Shown here in pieces: positions 35,518-44,331 of a stretch of 64,000 bases of DNA (position 1 is its first letter; each line of letters opens with the position of its first letter). The position numbers were made by a program, and so were the translations under genes. Below the pieces are notes generated by a model. That model ran no database searches. It was given only the letters and a program-made list of their open reading frames with translations, and was not told the origin of the DNA. The DNA comes from Algirhabdus cladophorae (lineage in GTDB: Bacteria; Pseudomonadota; Alphaproteobacteria; Rhodobacterales; Rhodobacteraceae), in contig NZ_CP173029.1 of assembly GCF_044772865.1 (NCBI RefSeq), positions 1,798,001-1,862,000 of the forward strand. The letters are read 5' to 3'.

Positions 35518-35538
35518 CCTCATTTCAACCTGTACGGC

Positions 35539-36111
35539 TTAGTTGGCTTTGGCCGCCTCGATAGAAATCACGATGTTTACTTCGTCAGAGACCGCCGGGG
35601 CAAATGCACCAAGGCCAAAGTCCGATCGCAACACAGATGTTGTGGCATCAAATCCAGCCCAGACTTTACCTTCCATCGGGTGCTGGCCGGTTTTGTTCAA
35701 AACGGCGTCCAAGACAACGGCTTTCGTCATCCCGTTCATTGTCAAATCGCCAGTGATAAGGGCCGTCTGATCGCCCGTCACCTCGATACCGGTCGAAGCA
35801 AATGTAATCATGTCACCGTCTTGGGCGCCAAAGAAATCGCCGGACATAAAATGGCCGTCGCGCTGTTCCCAGCCAGTAAACATGCTCTTTACCGGCATGG
35901 ATACAGTCACGGATGAGTTTGCGGGATCTGCTTCGTCAAACATGATCTCGCCTTCAAACCCAGAGAACATGCCATAGGTCGTCGAAAACCCAAAATGTTC
36001 GTAGTTAAAGATGATTTGGCTATGGCTGGCGTCCAACATGTATTTTTCCGGCGCAGCAACAGCTGACGTGGCACCAAGTGCAAACGCGGCGGCAAGGACG
36101 AGTGATTTCAT
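35539..36111 (-). CDS. YceI-family periplasmic protein
   Basis: A 190-residue lipocalin-like YceI protein. Signal peptide MKSLVLAAAFALGATSAVAA, start at 36111 with AAGG upstream. Core: YMLDASHSQIIFNYEHFGFS, MFSGFEGEIMFDEADPANSS, TGDLTMNGMTKAVVLDAVLN. Homologues bind polyisoprenoid quinones. Its neighbour carries the same domain fused to a cytochrome b561, so the two probably exchange or share a ligand. Confidence 0.92.
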   Translation of the reverse strand: MKSLVLAAAFALGATSAVAAPEKYMLDASHSQIIFNYEHFGFSTTYGMFSGFEGEIMFDEADPANSSVTVSMPVKSMFTGWEQRDGHFMSGDFFGAQDGDMITFASTGIEVTGDQTALITGDLTMNGMTKAVVLDAVLNKTGQHPMEGKVWAGFDATTSVLRSDFGLGAFAPAVSDEVNIVISIEAAKAN

Positions 36112-36217
36112 GGAAGGGATCCTTTTGGTTGTGGGATGCCTCAGGAAACGCACCAAATCCTGACAAAATCAATTCAACGGTTCTAAACACTTTGTGTTCA
36201 GGAACGAACAACTTGCG

Positions 36218-36763
36218 TTAGACCGTGATGCAGCGGCGAATTTCCCATTCAAGGAATTCCATTTCGCCATAGGGTCCTTCCACAAGAATTTCCGCCGACG
36301 TTGCGCCCTGCAAGACATATACCAGCGCATAATGCTGGTCGACTGACGCAATGAACAGATCCTCAATGTCGTCAAACTGGGTCGTGGCCAAAACAGATCG
36401 GCGGCCATCCTCCAAAATAGTCCGAATTTGCCGGTTCACATGATCAACTTCAAACGCAATGGGATTGCTGCGATGGGCAAAATGGAAGGCCAGCAAAGAA
36501 CAGGTCAAAAACACCGCTGTAACGGCCAATTTCAAAAGCAACATCTCCGCGTTCAACGCAATATCCGTCACCAACCAATGCAGGATCGAACACCCCGCCA
36601 AGGCGACACCGGCAAGCCGCGCGGTCCACTGACGCGCCATCAAACCAAATGGGATCTCGGCAGTCTTCAACGTCAAACCCCAAGCGTTGCGATCAATAAT
36701 GATTGATCCGCGATGACCAGACGGCGCTGTGGTAAAGCTGTCGAACTCGAACGTTGCTGACAT
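36218..36763 (-). CDS. Uncharacterised inner-membrane protein
   Basis: 181 residues from the start at 36763 (MSATFEFDSFTTAPSGHRG); a start at 36787 is possible. Two adjacent membrane helices (LAGVALAGCSILHWLV; LLLKLAVTAVFLTCSLLAFHFA) are flanked by a small beta-rich N terminus and a C-terminal soluble part (FEVDHVNRQIRTILEDGRRS, EMEFLEWEIRRCITV). No family recognised with certainty; general shape is like DUF2244/PH-like membrane proteins. Confidence 0.65.
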   Translation of the reverse strand: MSATFEFDSFTTAPSGHRGSIIIDRNAWGLTLKTAEIPFGLMARQWTARLAGVALAGCSILHWLVTDIALNAEMLLLKLAVTAVFLTCSLLAFHFAHRSNPIAFEVDHVNRQIRTILEDGRRSVLATTQFDDIEDLFIASVDQHYALVYVLQGATSAEILVEGPYGEMEFLEWEIRRCITV

Positions 36764-36984
36764 AATTTTCTGTCCCTGATAACCCATGCTCTTTTAGCGG
36801 CACACGGACTCAACTAAAGGGCGATTAAGACAAAAGTTTGGCGGACTTGCGCAAAACTCTGGCCCATGTATAAGGCAGCTTCTGTTGCGATACCTTTGAC
36901 CCGCGTGGCCTCTCGTGAACCAGCTGCAACAGACTTGAACCGCTGGCTCTTTGAAACACGCTTGAAAATTGAACTGGAGTGCGC

Positions 36985-37338
36985 ATGCCTAAGTACGAGC
37001 ATGTCTTCATTTCGCGTCAGGACTTGTCCGGCGCGCAGGCCGAAAGCCTCATCGAACATTTTGGCACAGTATTGGCAGACAACGGCGGTACGCTTGTTGA
37101 AAACGAATACTGGGGCATCAAAACGATGGCCTACAAGATCAACAAAAACCGCAAAGGCCACTACGCCTTCTTGAAAACAGATGCACCAGCACCTGCTATT
37201 CAAGAGATGGAACGCCTGATGCGCTTGCACGACGATGTGATGCGTGTGTTGACAATCAAAGTCGACGAACACGCAGAAGGCCCCTCTGTGCAAATGCAAA
37301 AACGTGACGACCGCGGCGAACGCCGTGAGCGCCGCTAA
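36985..37338 (+). CDS. rpsF: 30S ribosomal protein S6
   Basis: 117 residues, MPKYEHVFISRQDLSGAQAE start chosen for GGAG 5 nt upstream. S6 motifs YWGIKTMAYKINKNRKGHYA and basic, charged C-terminal tail. First gene of rpsF-rpsR-rplI. Confidence 0.97.
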   Translation: MPKYEHVFISRQDLSGAQAESLIEHFGTVLADNGGTLVENEYWGIKTMAYKINKNRKGHYAFLKTDAPAPAIQEMERLMRLHDDVMRVLTIKVDEHAEGPSVQMQKRDDRGERRERR

Positions 37339-37364
37339 GCTGGTTTAAGAAAGGATCTTAAGTT

Positions 37365-37592
37365 ATGGCATCTAAACCATTTTTCCGTCGTCGCAAAGTG
37401 TGCCCCTTCTCCGGTGAGAACGCACCAAAGATCGACTACAAAGACACACGTTTGCTGCAGCGCTACATCTCAGAGCGCGGCAAAATCGTACCGTCCCGCA
37501 TCACTGCAGTCTCCGCCAAAAAGCAGCGTGAGTTGGCCCGTGCCATCAAACGCGCCCGCTTCTTGGCCCTGCTGCCCTACGCTGTGAAATAA
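37365..37592 (+). CDS. rpsR: 30S ribosomal protein S18
   Basis: 75 residues, basic: FFRRRKVCPFSGENAPKIDY, LLQRYISERGKIVPSRITA, LARAIKRARFLALLPY. The partner of S6 in the 30S platform. Second gene of the operon. Confidence 0.97.
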   Translation: MASKPFFRRRKVCPFSGENAPKIDYKDTRLLQRYISERGKIVPSRITAVSAKKQRELARAIKRARFLALLPYAVK

Positions 37593-37603
37593 GGAGAGAC
37601 ATC

Positions 37604-38233
37604 ATGCAAGTTATCCTCCTCGAACGCGTCGCAAAACTTGGCCAAATGGGCGAAGTTGTTGCTGTCAAAGAAGGTTACGCACGTAACTTCTTGCTGCCTC
37701 AGGGCAAAGCATTGCGCGCAAACGCTGGCAACATCGCCCGCTTTGAAGCCGAGAAAGCCCAGCTTGAGGCCAACAACCTTGAGACCAAAAAAGAAGCCGA
37801 TGCAATGGCTGACAAACTTGGTGGTCAGCAGTTCATCGTGATTCGCTCTGCGTCTGACGCAGGCTCGCTTTATGGTTCGGTTACACCACGCGATGCCGCT
37901 GATGCAGCTACCGCCGAAGGCTTCACAGTCGACAAAAAACAGATTGCACTGACAGCTCCGATCAAGGAACTGGGCCTGCACACTGTGTCTGTCAAACTGC
38001 ACCCCGAAGTGGAAACAACGTTCGACCTGAACGTCGCCCGCTCCGAAGAAGAAGCAGAACTGCAGGCCTCTGGTAAGTCGATCCAAGAATTGGCTGCCGA
38101 AGCTGAAGCCGAAGCAGAATTCGAAATTGCCGAGTTGTTCGACGATATCGGTGCTGCAGCGTCCGAAGACGACGATCTGGCCGAGGCTGTTGAAGCCCCT
38201 GCAGAAGACGCATCGGACGACGAAGAAGCTTAA
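37604..38233 (+). CDS. rplI: 50S ribosomal protein L9
   Basis: 209 residues. N-terminal RNA-binding domain MQVILLERVAKLGQMGEVV, VKEGYARNFLLPQGKA, long helix, C-terminal domain (QFIVIRSASDAGSLYGSVT). An acidic Glu/Ala/Asp tail of about 60 residues extends past the usual 150-residue length, as in other alphaproteobacteria. Strong terminator follows. Confidence 0.97.
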   Translation: MQVILLERVAKLGQMGEVVAVKEGYARNFLLPQGKALRANAGNIARFEAEKAQLEANNLETKKEADAMADKLGGQQFIVIRSASDAGSLYGSVTPRDAADAATAEGFTVDKKQIALTAPIKELGLHTVSVKLHPEVETTFDLNVARSEEEAELQASGKSIQELAAEAEAEAEFEIAELFDDIGAAASEDDDLAEAVEAPAEDASDDEEA

Positions 38234-38261
38234 ACGCCTCTTCAAACGTTACAGACGTTTC

Positions 38262-38294
38262 AAAGCCGCGCTGGTCCTACAGCGCGGCTTTTTT
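38262..38294 (+). terminator. Terminator of rpsF-rpsR-rplI
   Basis: AAAGCCGCGCT/AGCGCGGCTTT, 11-bp stem with 8-nt loop, followed by TTTTGTTTT. A smaller AAACGT/ACGTTT hairpin lies just before it. Confidence 0.92.
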
Positions 38295-38419
38295 GTTTTA
38301 CACGACAAAAATGCCATCCAATCCTTCACCAGTTATATTATCCAAAGCCCCACCGTTTCCGTTCTTGTTTGCCAGAGTATCGTTTGTTGTGTTCTTTTGT
38401 TCCCACAAGGAGACATGGG

Positions 38420-39226
38420 ATGGACTACTCGGCATTCAGAAATGGGGAACGCGATGGCTGGACAAAAAGGGCTGAGAATTACGGCGACGCTACGGCACGC
38501 GCAACGCTTCAAACCATTCCAAAACTTCTTGATCATGCGCACCTATTTCCTGACGCAAGAGTGCTGGATGCAGGCTGCGGTCCCGGTTTTGTAGCAGCAA
38601 GCGCGAAATTGCTAGGAGCCTCAGTTGAAGGTGTCGACTTCTCGGAAGGGATGATCCAACAAGCGAAATTGAAATTCCCTGACATATCGTTCTCGGTTGC
38701 AGATGTAGAAAACTTGCCTGCCCAAGACGCGACATTTGACGCTGTTCTCAGCAATATCGTCCTGTTTCATGTGACCAGTCCGGAAAAGGCAATGTCAGAA
38801 GCCCGCCGTGTTCTTAAACCGACTGGCAGGTTCGTGTTTAGCCAATGGCTTGGACCAGACCGTTCCGAGTGCTATCGGCTTTTGTTCGATGTCTTGGGGC
38901 GACACGCCGACATGTCGCGTGCTGATCCTGCACCAAACGCATACATATTATCTGAGGAAACAAAAGTTTCTGAAATGATGACCCGTGCAGGCTTCTCAGA
39001 CATAGAATCCGAGATTGTCCAAAACGTATTGCATGCCCCCGGCCCCAGTTTCTTTGAGTTTTTCATGAAATTCGGGGTTCGCGTCCCGCTCATTCTAGAG
39101 CGGCAAGACCCTAATATTCAGTCTGTAATTAGACAGGAAATCGATGATCTAACAGCGCCTTACCAAGTAGACGGATACTATAGGATACCCATGCCGAGCA
39201 TTGTTTTTTCAGGCTGTGCAAGTTGA
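38420..39226 (+). CDS. Class I SAM-dependent methyltransferase
   Basis: 268 residues; start at 38420 (MDYSAFRNGERDGWTKRAEN) with AAGGAG 7 nt upstream. SAM-binding motif I VLDAGCGPGFVAASAKLLGA, acidic end of beta-2 (GVDFSEGMIQQA), motif II-like FSVADVENLPAQDATFDAVL. UbiE/COQ5-like small-molecule methyltransferase. No neighbour suggests the substrate; sits alone between ribosomal genes and cpdB. Confidence 0.85.
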   Translation: MDYSAFRNGERDGWTKRAENYGDATARATLQTIPKLLDHAHLFPDARVLDAGCGPGFVAASAKLLGASVEGVDFSEGMIQQAKLKFPDISFSVADVENLPAQDATFDAVLSNIVLFHVTSPEKAMSEARRVLKPTGRFVFSQWLGPDRSECYRLLFDVLGRHADMSRADPAPNAYILSEETKVSEMMTRAGFSDIESEIVQNVLHAPGPSFFEFFMKFGVRVPLILERQDPNIQSVIRQEIDDLTAPYQVDGYYRIPMPSIVFSGCAS

Positions 39227-39270
39227 TTAAACTTGGCTGATAAGTCCATTTCTTGGGATAAGGTGAAATT

Positions 39271-39284
39271 GCATTCTTGAATGC
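39271..39284. repeat. Small palindrome between methyltransferase and cpdB
   Basis: GCATTCTTGAATGC, 6-bp arms with a 2-nt centre, in the 246-nt gap. No T-run, so it is not a good terminator; could be an operator. The rest of the gap shows nothing clear. Confidence 0.25.
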
Positions 39285-39472
39285 GATACCCTCGCAGCCA
39301 GACAATTTTGACAACAGGTTTTAGAACCGCTTTTCCCAAATACCCCACAGTGAACTCACTATTTCATCAGCGGAACATACATACAGATAGCACCCCAATT
39401 CCCGTATGGGTTGTAAAAAGATCACAAACCGCCAATACTCTCTGGATCATATTCACATTCAGAGGATCGCCC

Positions 39473-41437
39473 ATGCCATTCCACCTTTCCCGTCGCGGTT
39501 TCATCGCAGGCTCTGCTGGCCTGCTGGCGCTGCATCCTTTCTCTGTTCATGCGGCTGGCAACCAAGCTCACTTGCGTCTGATGGAAACCACCGACCTGCA
39601 CGTCCATGTTTTTCCCTACGACTATTACGCCGACAAAGAACGCGACACCGTGGGTCTGGCCCGTGCCGCCTCGATCGTGCGTGAAATCCGCGCTGAGGCG
39701 ACAAATTCGATGCTGCTCGACAATGGCGACTTCCTGCAGGGCAACCCTATGGGCGACTACATCGCCTATGAACGCGGGATGAATGACGGCGATATGCACC
39801 CTGTGATCCAAGCCATGAACACACTCGGTTTCGATGGCTCGACCTTGGGCAATCATGAATTTAACTATGGCCTCGATTTCCTGATGAAGTCGCTCAATGG
39901 TGCCGCTTTCCCTGTGGTCTCGGCCAATGTGGTCAAAGAAATGGGGGCTTCCCCACGCGAAGACACAACATTGGTGAAACCCTACACGATCATGGACCGC
40001 AGCATCACTGACGGCTCCGGCGAAACCCATATGATCAAAATCGGGCTAATTGGCTTTGTGCCACCGCAAATTATGAACTGGGATCGTCGCCATCTTGAAG
40101 GCAAGGTGCAAACCCGCGACATCGTAGAAACTGCCAAAGCCTATGTGCCAGAGATGAAAGAAGCAGGCGCGGACATCATCATCGCCCTCTCCCACTCCGG
40201 CATTGGATCCGCTGATGCAACCGACCTGATGGAAAACGCATCTGTTCCCGTTGCGGCCATCGACGGGATTGACGCGATCATGACTGGTCACAGCCACCTC
40301 GTGTTCCCCTCGGCCACCTACGCCGAATATGCCGCTGTAGATGCAGATGCAGGAACGATCCACGGCAAACCGGCCACCATGGGCGGGTTCTGGGGCAGCC
40401 ACTTGGGCGTTATCGACCTGATGCTGGAAAAATCTGGCAATGAATGGCGCGTCATGGGCCACACATCCGAGGCCCGCCCCATTTCCAAACGTAACGAAGA
40501 CCGCAGCATCACCCCACTTGTCGAAAGCGATGCGGAAGTGCTGGCCAGCGTTCAAACGGACCACACCGAAACCCTCGCCTATGTCCGTCGCGCTGTTGGC
40601 AAAACCGACGCCCCGTTGCACAGCTACTTTGCCTTGGTGGCAGATGATCCATCGGTGCAAATCGTGTCGATCGCGCAAAGCTGGTACATCACCGAAATGA
40701 TGAAAGGCACCGAATATGAAGGCCTGCCAATCCTATCTGCCGCAGCCCCGTTCAAAGCAGGCGGTCGCGGCGGGCCTGAATACTTCACCGATGTCCCCAA
40801 AGGCGACGTCGCAATCAAAAACGTCTCGGATCTGTACCTTTATCCTAACACCGCTCGCGCTGTGCTGGTCACAGGGACCGAGGTCAAAGACTGGCTAGAA
40901 CGCTCGGCTGGGATGTTCAATCAGATTGAGGCGGGTAAAGCAGACCAAGTGCTGCTGAACCCGTCGTTCCCATCCTACAACTTCGATGTGATGGACGGGG
41001 TCACCTATCAAATCGATCTGACCCAACCGTCCAAATTTGACCCCAAAGGCGCGCTTCTGGATGCCAATGCAAGCCGCATCGTTGACTTAAAGTACAACGG
41101 CCAGCCTGTTGATCCCGAACAGAAATTCATCATCGCGACCAACAACTATCGTGCGAGCGGTGGTGGAAAGTTCCCCGGTGCATTGGGCGATACAATCGTC
41201 TTTGAAGGGCCTGACACAAACCGCGACGTGATCGTGCGCTACATTGTCGAACAAGGCACTATCAATCCCAAAGCCGACGCCAACTGGACCTTTAAACCAG
41301 TGGCAGACACATCTGTTCTGTTTGATACGGGTCCCAAGGCCAAGGACTATGTCTCTGACGTGAAAAGCGTCGCAGTCGAGGCCGCGGGCGATGGGCCGGA
41401 CGGGTTTGCACGCTTCCGCATCGATCTTAGTAACTAA
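39473..41437 (+). CDS. cpdB: 2',3'-cyclic-nucleotide 2'-phosphodiesterase/3'-nucleotidase
   Basis: A 654-residue Tat-exported bifunctional nucleotidase that scavenges phosphate and nucleosides from RNA breakdown products. Start at 39473 gives a twin-arginine signal (HLSRRGFIAGSAGLLAL). Metallophosphatase motifs: ETTDLHVHVFPYDYY, DNGDFLQGNPMGDY, GNHEFNYGLDFL, LSHSGIG, TGHSHLVFP. C-terminal 5'-nucleotidase domain: AAPFKAGGRGG, DLYLYPNTARAVLVTG, NNYRASGGGKFPG. An upstream in-frame start at 39281 would bury the Tat signal. Confidence 0.94.
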   Translation: MPFHLSRRGFIAGSAGLLALHPFSVHAAGNQAHLRLMETTDLHVHVFPYDYYADKERDTVGLARAASIVREIRAEATNSMLLDNGDFLQGNPMGDYIAYERGMNDGDMHPVIQAMNTLGFDGSTLGNHEFNYGLDFLMKSLNGAAFPVVSANVVKEMGASPREDTTLVKPYTIMDRSITDGSGETHMIKIGLIGFVPPQIMNWDRRHLEGKVQTRDIVETAKAYVPEMKEAGADIIIALSHSGIGSADATDLMENASVPVAAIDGIDAIMTGHSHLVFPSATYAEYAAVDADAGTIHGKPATMGGFWGSHLGVIDLMLEKSGNEWRVMGHTSEARPISKRNEDRSITPLVESDAEVLASVQTDHTETLAYVRRAVGKTDAPLHSYFALVADDPSVQIVSIAQSWYITEMMKGTEYEGLPILSAAAPFKAGGRGGPEYFTDVPKGDVAIKNVSDLYLYPNTARAVLVTGTEVKDWLERSAGMFNQIEAGKADQVLLNPSFPSYNFDVMDGVTYQIDLTQPSKFDPKGALLDANASRIVDLKYNGQPVDPEQKFIIATNNYRASGGGKFPGALGDTIVFEGPDTNRDVIVRYIVEQGTINPKADANWTFKPVADTSVLFDTGPKAKDYVSDVKSVAVEAAGDGPDGFARFRIDLSN

Positions 41438-41534
41438 CGGCTGCACAATACGGGTGGCCCCAGCCAGACTGGGGCCACTCAGGCCAGCGCGGGACTGCAT
41501 CCACTCTTTATCGAAAGGCACACAGCGCGCATTA

Positions 41535-41563
41535 AAAAAGGCCGCCCAAATGGACGGCCTTTT
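41535..41563. terminator. Bidirectional terminator between cpdB and tig
   Basis: AAAAGGCCG/CGGCCTTTT with loop CCCAAATGGA-like sequence, A-run on the left and T-run on the right; serves both convergent genes. Confidence 0.88.
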
Positions 41564-41589
41564 GCTAAATCATAGATCTGGTTTGGAAT

Positions 41590-42927
41590 TTAGTCTTCGT
41601 CTTCCAGTGCTTCAACGGCCTTTTGCAGATCGTCTTTGCTGATCTCTTTTTCGGTCACATCAGCAAGCTCAACCACATAGTCCACAACTTTGTCTTCAAA
41701 GATCGGGGCGCGCAACTGCTGCTGCATTTGCTGATTTTGCTGCACAAACTCAAAGAACTGACGTTCCTGACCCGGATACTGACGGGCTTGGTTCATAATC
41801 GCTTGGGTCATTTCAGCGTCTGTGACGTCGACTTCCGCTTTGCGGCCCAACTCGGCCAGCAACAGGCCCAATTTCACACGGCGCTCGGCCAATGACTTGT
41901 GATCATCTGTGGGCTCGATCTCGGGGTGATCGTGGCCTTCAACCTCTGGGTTTTCTTCGTGCCACAGCTGGTGAGCGATTTGACCGGCCTCTGCATCCAC
42001 CAAGGATGGCGGCAAATCAAAGGTTACCTGCTTGTCCAAAGCGTCCAAAAGGCCGCGCTTCATAACGGCACGGGCTGCACCTGAATATTCAGCTTCCAGA
42101 CGCTCGGTGATTTGGCCTTTCAGCGCATCAAGGTCTTCTGCACCAAATTGTTTGGCCAGCTCATCGTTGACTTCGGCTTTGACCGGCTTTTTCAGCGCTT
42201 TGATTTTGCACTTAAACATCGCGTCTTTTCCGGCCAAATGCTCGGCTTGGTATTCCGCCGGAAACGCCACTTTAACTTCTACATCGTCATCCAGTTTCGA
42301 GCCCAAAAGCTGCTCTTCAAAACCCGGAATGAACGAATTTGAACCCAACACCAATGGGTAATCCTCAGCAGCACCGCCTTCAAACAACTCCCCGTCCACA
42401 GAGCCTTCAAAATCAATGACCACTTGGTCACCATCTTTGGCGACGGCTGTTTTCTTGGTCTTGTCTTCAAAGTTTTGGGCGCTGTCAGCCAGCGAATCCA
42501 ATGCTTCGGCAACGGCTGTATCGTCAGGCTTTGCGACCAGCTTTTCGAGCTTGATGGATTTTGCGTCCAGATCGGGGATCTCGGGCAACGCCTCGTAGGA
42601 CATATCCACGTGGATATCGTCGCCCTCTTTCCAGTCTTCATTGGTCATTTTGACCTCAGGCTGCATCGCAGGACGATCACCGCTGTCTTCAAAATGCTTG
42701 GCCATTGCGCCATCGATGCTTTCTTGCATAGCTTCGCCCAGCAGACGCTGGCCGAACTGCTTTTTCAGCAACGCCATAGGCACCTTGCCCTTGCGAAAGC
42801 CCTTCATTTCAACTTCGGGCTGGGCTTCAACCAACTTGTCGTTGACTTTGCTGTCCAACTCGGCGGCGTCTACGACGATGGAATAGGCGCGCTTGAGGCC
42901 TTCGTTGAGGGTCTCGGTGACCTGCAT
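41590..42927 (-). CDS. tig: Trigger factor
   Basis: Ribosome-bound chaperone with prolyl isomerase activity, 445 residues. N-terminal ribosome-binding domain (MQVTETLNEGLKRAYSIVVD, GFRKGKVPMALLKKQFG with the GFRxGxxP motif), FKBP domain (GDQVVIDFEGSVDGELFEGG, FIPGFEEQLLG), then the helical C-terminal chaperone part. Preceded by a tRNA-Leu gene. Confidence 0.96.
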   Translation of the reverse strand: MQVTETLNEGLKRAYSIVVDAAELDSKVNDKLVEAQPEVEMKGFRKGKVPMALLKKQFGQRLLGEAMQESIDGAMAKHFEDSGDRPAMQPEVKMTNEDWKEGDDIHVDMSYEALPEIPDLDAKSIKLEKLVAKPDDTAVAEALDSLADSAQNFEDKTKKTAVAKDGDQVVIDFEGSVDGELFEGGAAEDYPLVLGSNSFIPGFEEQLLGSKLDDDVEVKVAFPAEYQAEHLAGKDAMFKCKIKALKKPVKAEVNDELAKQFGAEDLDALKGQITERLEAEYSGAARAVMKRGLLDALDKQVTFDLPPSLVDAEAGQIAHQLWHEENPEVEGHDHPEIEPTDDHKSLAERRVKLGLLLAELGRKAEVDVTDAEMTQAIMNQARQYPGQERQFFEFVQQNQQMQQQLRAPIFEDKVVDYVVELADVTEKEISKDDLQKAVEALEDED

Positions 42928-42952
42928 TATGAACTTCCTTTTCTTACATCTT

Positions 42953-43037
42953 TGGTGCGGGTGGAGGGACTTGAACCCCCACGCCTTGCGGCGCCAGAAC
43001 CTAAATCTGGTGCGTCTACCAATTTCGCCACACCCGC
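42953..43037 (-). tRNA. tRNA-Leu (anticodon UAG)
   Basis: Minus strand: acceptor GCGGGUG/CACCCGC with discriminator A and encoded CCA (42953-42955). D-arm region UGGCGAAAUUGGUAGACGCA, anticodon stem CCAGA/UCUGG with loop UUUAGGU giving UAG, a class II variable arm (CGCCGCAAGGCG-like) and T-loop GGUUCAAGUCC. The long variable arm agrees with leucine. Lies 25 bp upstream of tig. Confidence 0.96.
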
Positions 43038-43220
43038 GGAAACCATAAACAAAACGACGCCCCGAACGGGACGCTGCTTTGCAATTCGGCGCCTTCTAGC
43101 AAACCCTGTGCGCAAGTGCGAGAGGAAAAGACAAACTCCGCCCGCAAAAACACCGCGACAAAATATAAATTTTGGCTTAACGTTCCTGCTAACCGAGGCA
43201 GGTTATATCAGAGGTACGCC

Positions 43221-43733
43221 ATGAATCCGAAAACGGACAGGCGCCCAGCAGAGTTCAACACGGTTCTGCGTGCGCAAAAAGATTATCCCCGCTCCTGCGG
43301 CCTTCCAACAACATCGTCTATTTTGACACTGCGCGGGCAGATCAAAATCAGTGATCTACGCGCAGGCGATAAGGTGATCACACGCGACAGCGGCACGGCA
43401 CAACTATTGGCAATCGATATAGATACCGCGACGGGGCCTATGGTGAAGGTTCAGTCAGGTGCGCTAGGCGACGCGACACCGCCCACGGATGTGGTGATCC
43501 CTGCCGAAACGGAACTCTTTTTGCGCGACAGTTTGGTACATGCCTACTTAGGAAAATCATCGGCCCTGGTGCGGGTTACGGATCTGATTGACAAAAAAAT
43601 GATCAAACCCTGCACTGCTAGGGTTGAAATGGCGTATCTTACCTTTGCGCTGCCGCATATCCTTTATGTAGACGGTCTAGAGATCAGCAGTGGGCTGACG
43701 CCCGAGACTTTCCAGCACGCACGGTCTGCGTAG
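43221..43733 (+). CDS. Short stand-alone Hint-domain protein
   Basis: A 170-residue protein; start at 43221 (MNPKTDRRPAEFNTVLRAQK) with AGAGG upstream. From about residue 30 it shows a Hint pattern: CGLPTTSSILTLRG (Cys1 equivalent), IKISDLRAGDKVITRDSG, then a beta-rich body. It lacks the N-terminal repeat region of the larger Hint protein at 31 kb and has no signal peptide. Could be a regulatory or degenerate relative. Function unknown. Confidence 0.75.
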   Translation: MNPKTDRRPAEFNTVLRAQKDYPRSCGLPTTSSILTLRGQIKISDLRAGDKVITRDSGTAQLLAIDIDTATGPMVKVQSGALGDATPPTDVVIPAETELFLRDSLVHAYLGKSSALVRVTDLIDKKMIKPCTARVEMAYLTFALPHILYVDGLEISSGLTPETFQHARSA

Positions 43734-43933
43734 CCTGCCCCTTAGGGCTCCGATCCGCCGCACAGAGCCAAAAAGTTTTCAAACTGCTTGAAAAATAATC
43801 ACATCGGGTGTTTTTTGGGCGTTTAATGGTTTTTCAACAGAAACTCTGTCGATTGCGCCACTTGCGTCAATTGTCCCCACCTCCCTGAAATGGTCTGACA
43901 ACGGATAGTAGCCGGCATGAGGGAGTCGTGGGC

Positions 43934-44272
43934 GTGAAAAAACTCGAAGCAATCATCAAGCCTTTCAAACTGGATGAGGTCAAACAGGCCCTTCAGGACG
44001 TAGGCGTACAAGGTCTTTCCGTGGTTGAGGTCAAAGGCTTTGGTCGTCAAAAAGGTCATACAGAGCTTTATCGCGGCGCGGAATATATCGTAGATTTCTT
44101 GCCAAAAGTGAAAATCGAAGTTGTCTTGGCGGACGACCAGCTTGATGGCGCGATTGAAGCAATCATCGGCGCAGCAAAAACGGACAAAATCGGCGATGGC
44201 AAGATATTTGTATCTGCCGTCGAACAAGCGATCCGCATCCGGACCGGCGAGTCTGGCGAAGACGCCATCTAA
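43934..44272 (+). CDS. glnB: Nitrogen regulatory protein P-II
   Basis: A trimeric sensor of 2-oxoglutarate and glutamine. I choose the GTG at 43934 (MKKLEAIIKPFKLDEVKQAL): it gives the standard 112 residues, places the uridylylated tyrosine at Tyr51 (GHTELYRGAEY) and has GGGAG 8 nt upstream. A GTG at 43928 is also possible. GKIFVSAVEQAIRIRTGE is the C-terminal signature. 59 nt upstream of glnA; typical glnBA operon. A TGCGCC-N-TCAA-like repeat in the leader resembles an NtrC half-site but is weak. Confidence 0.96.
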   Translation: MKKLEAIIKPFKLDEVKQALQDVGVQGLSVVEVKGFGRQKGHTELYRGAEYIVDFLPKVKIEVVLADDQLDGAIEAIIGAAKTDKIGDGKIFVSAVEQAIRIRTGESGEDAI

Positions 44273-44331
44273 AACAGCATCATCACGGGTCCGTGACCCA
44301 ATAATACCACCAACAAAGGAAACACAGCCAA

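Noticed and set aside
43860..43877. NtrC site upstream of glnB
   Set aside because: Only one half-site fits TGCACC (5 of 6) and the second half is poor; not listed as a feature.
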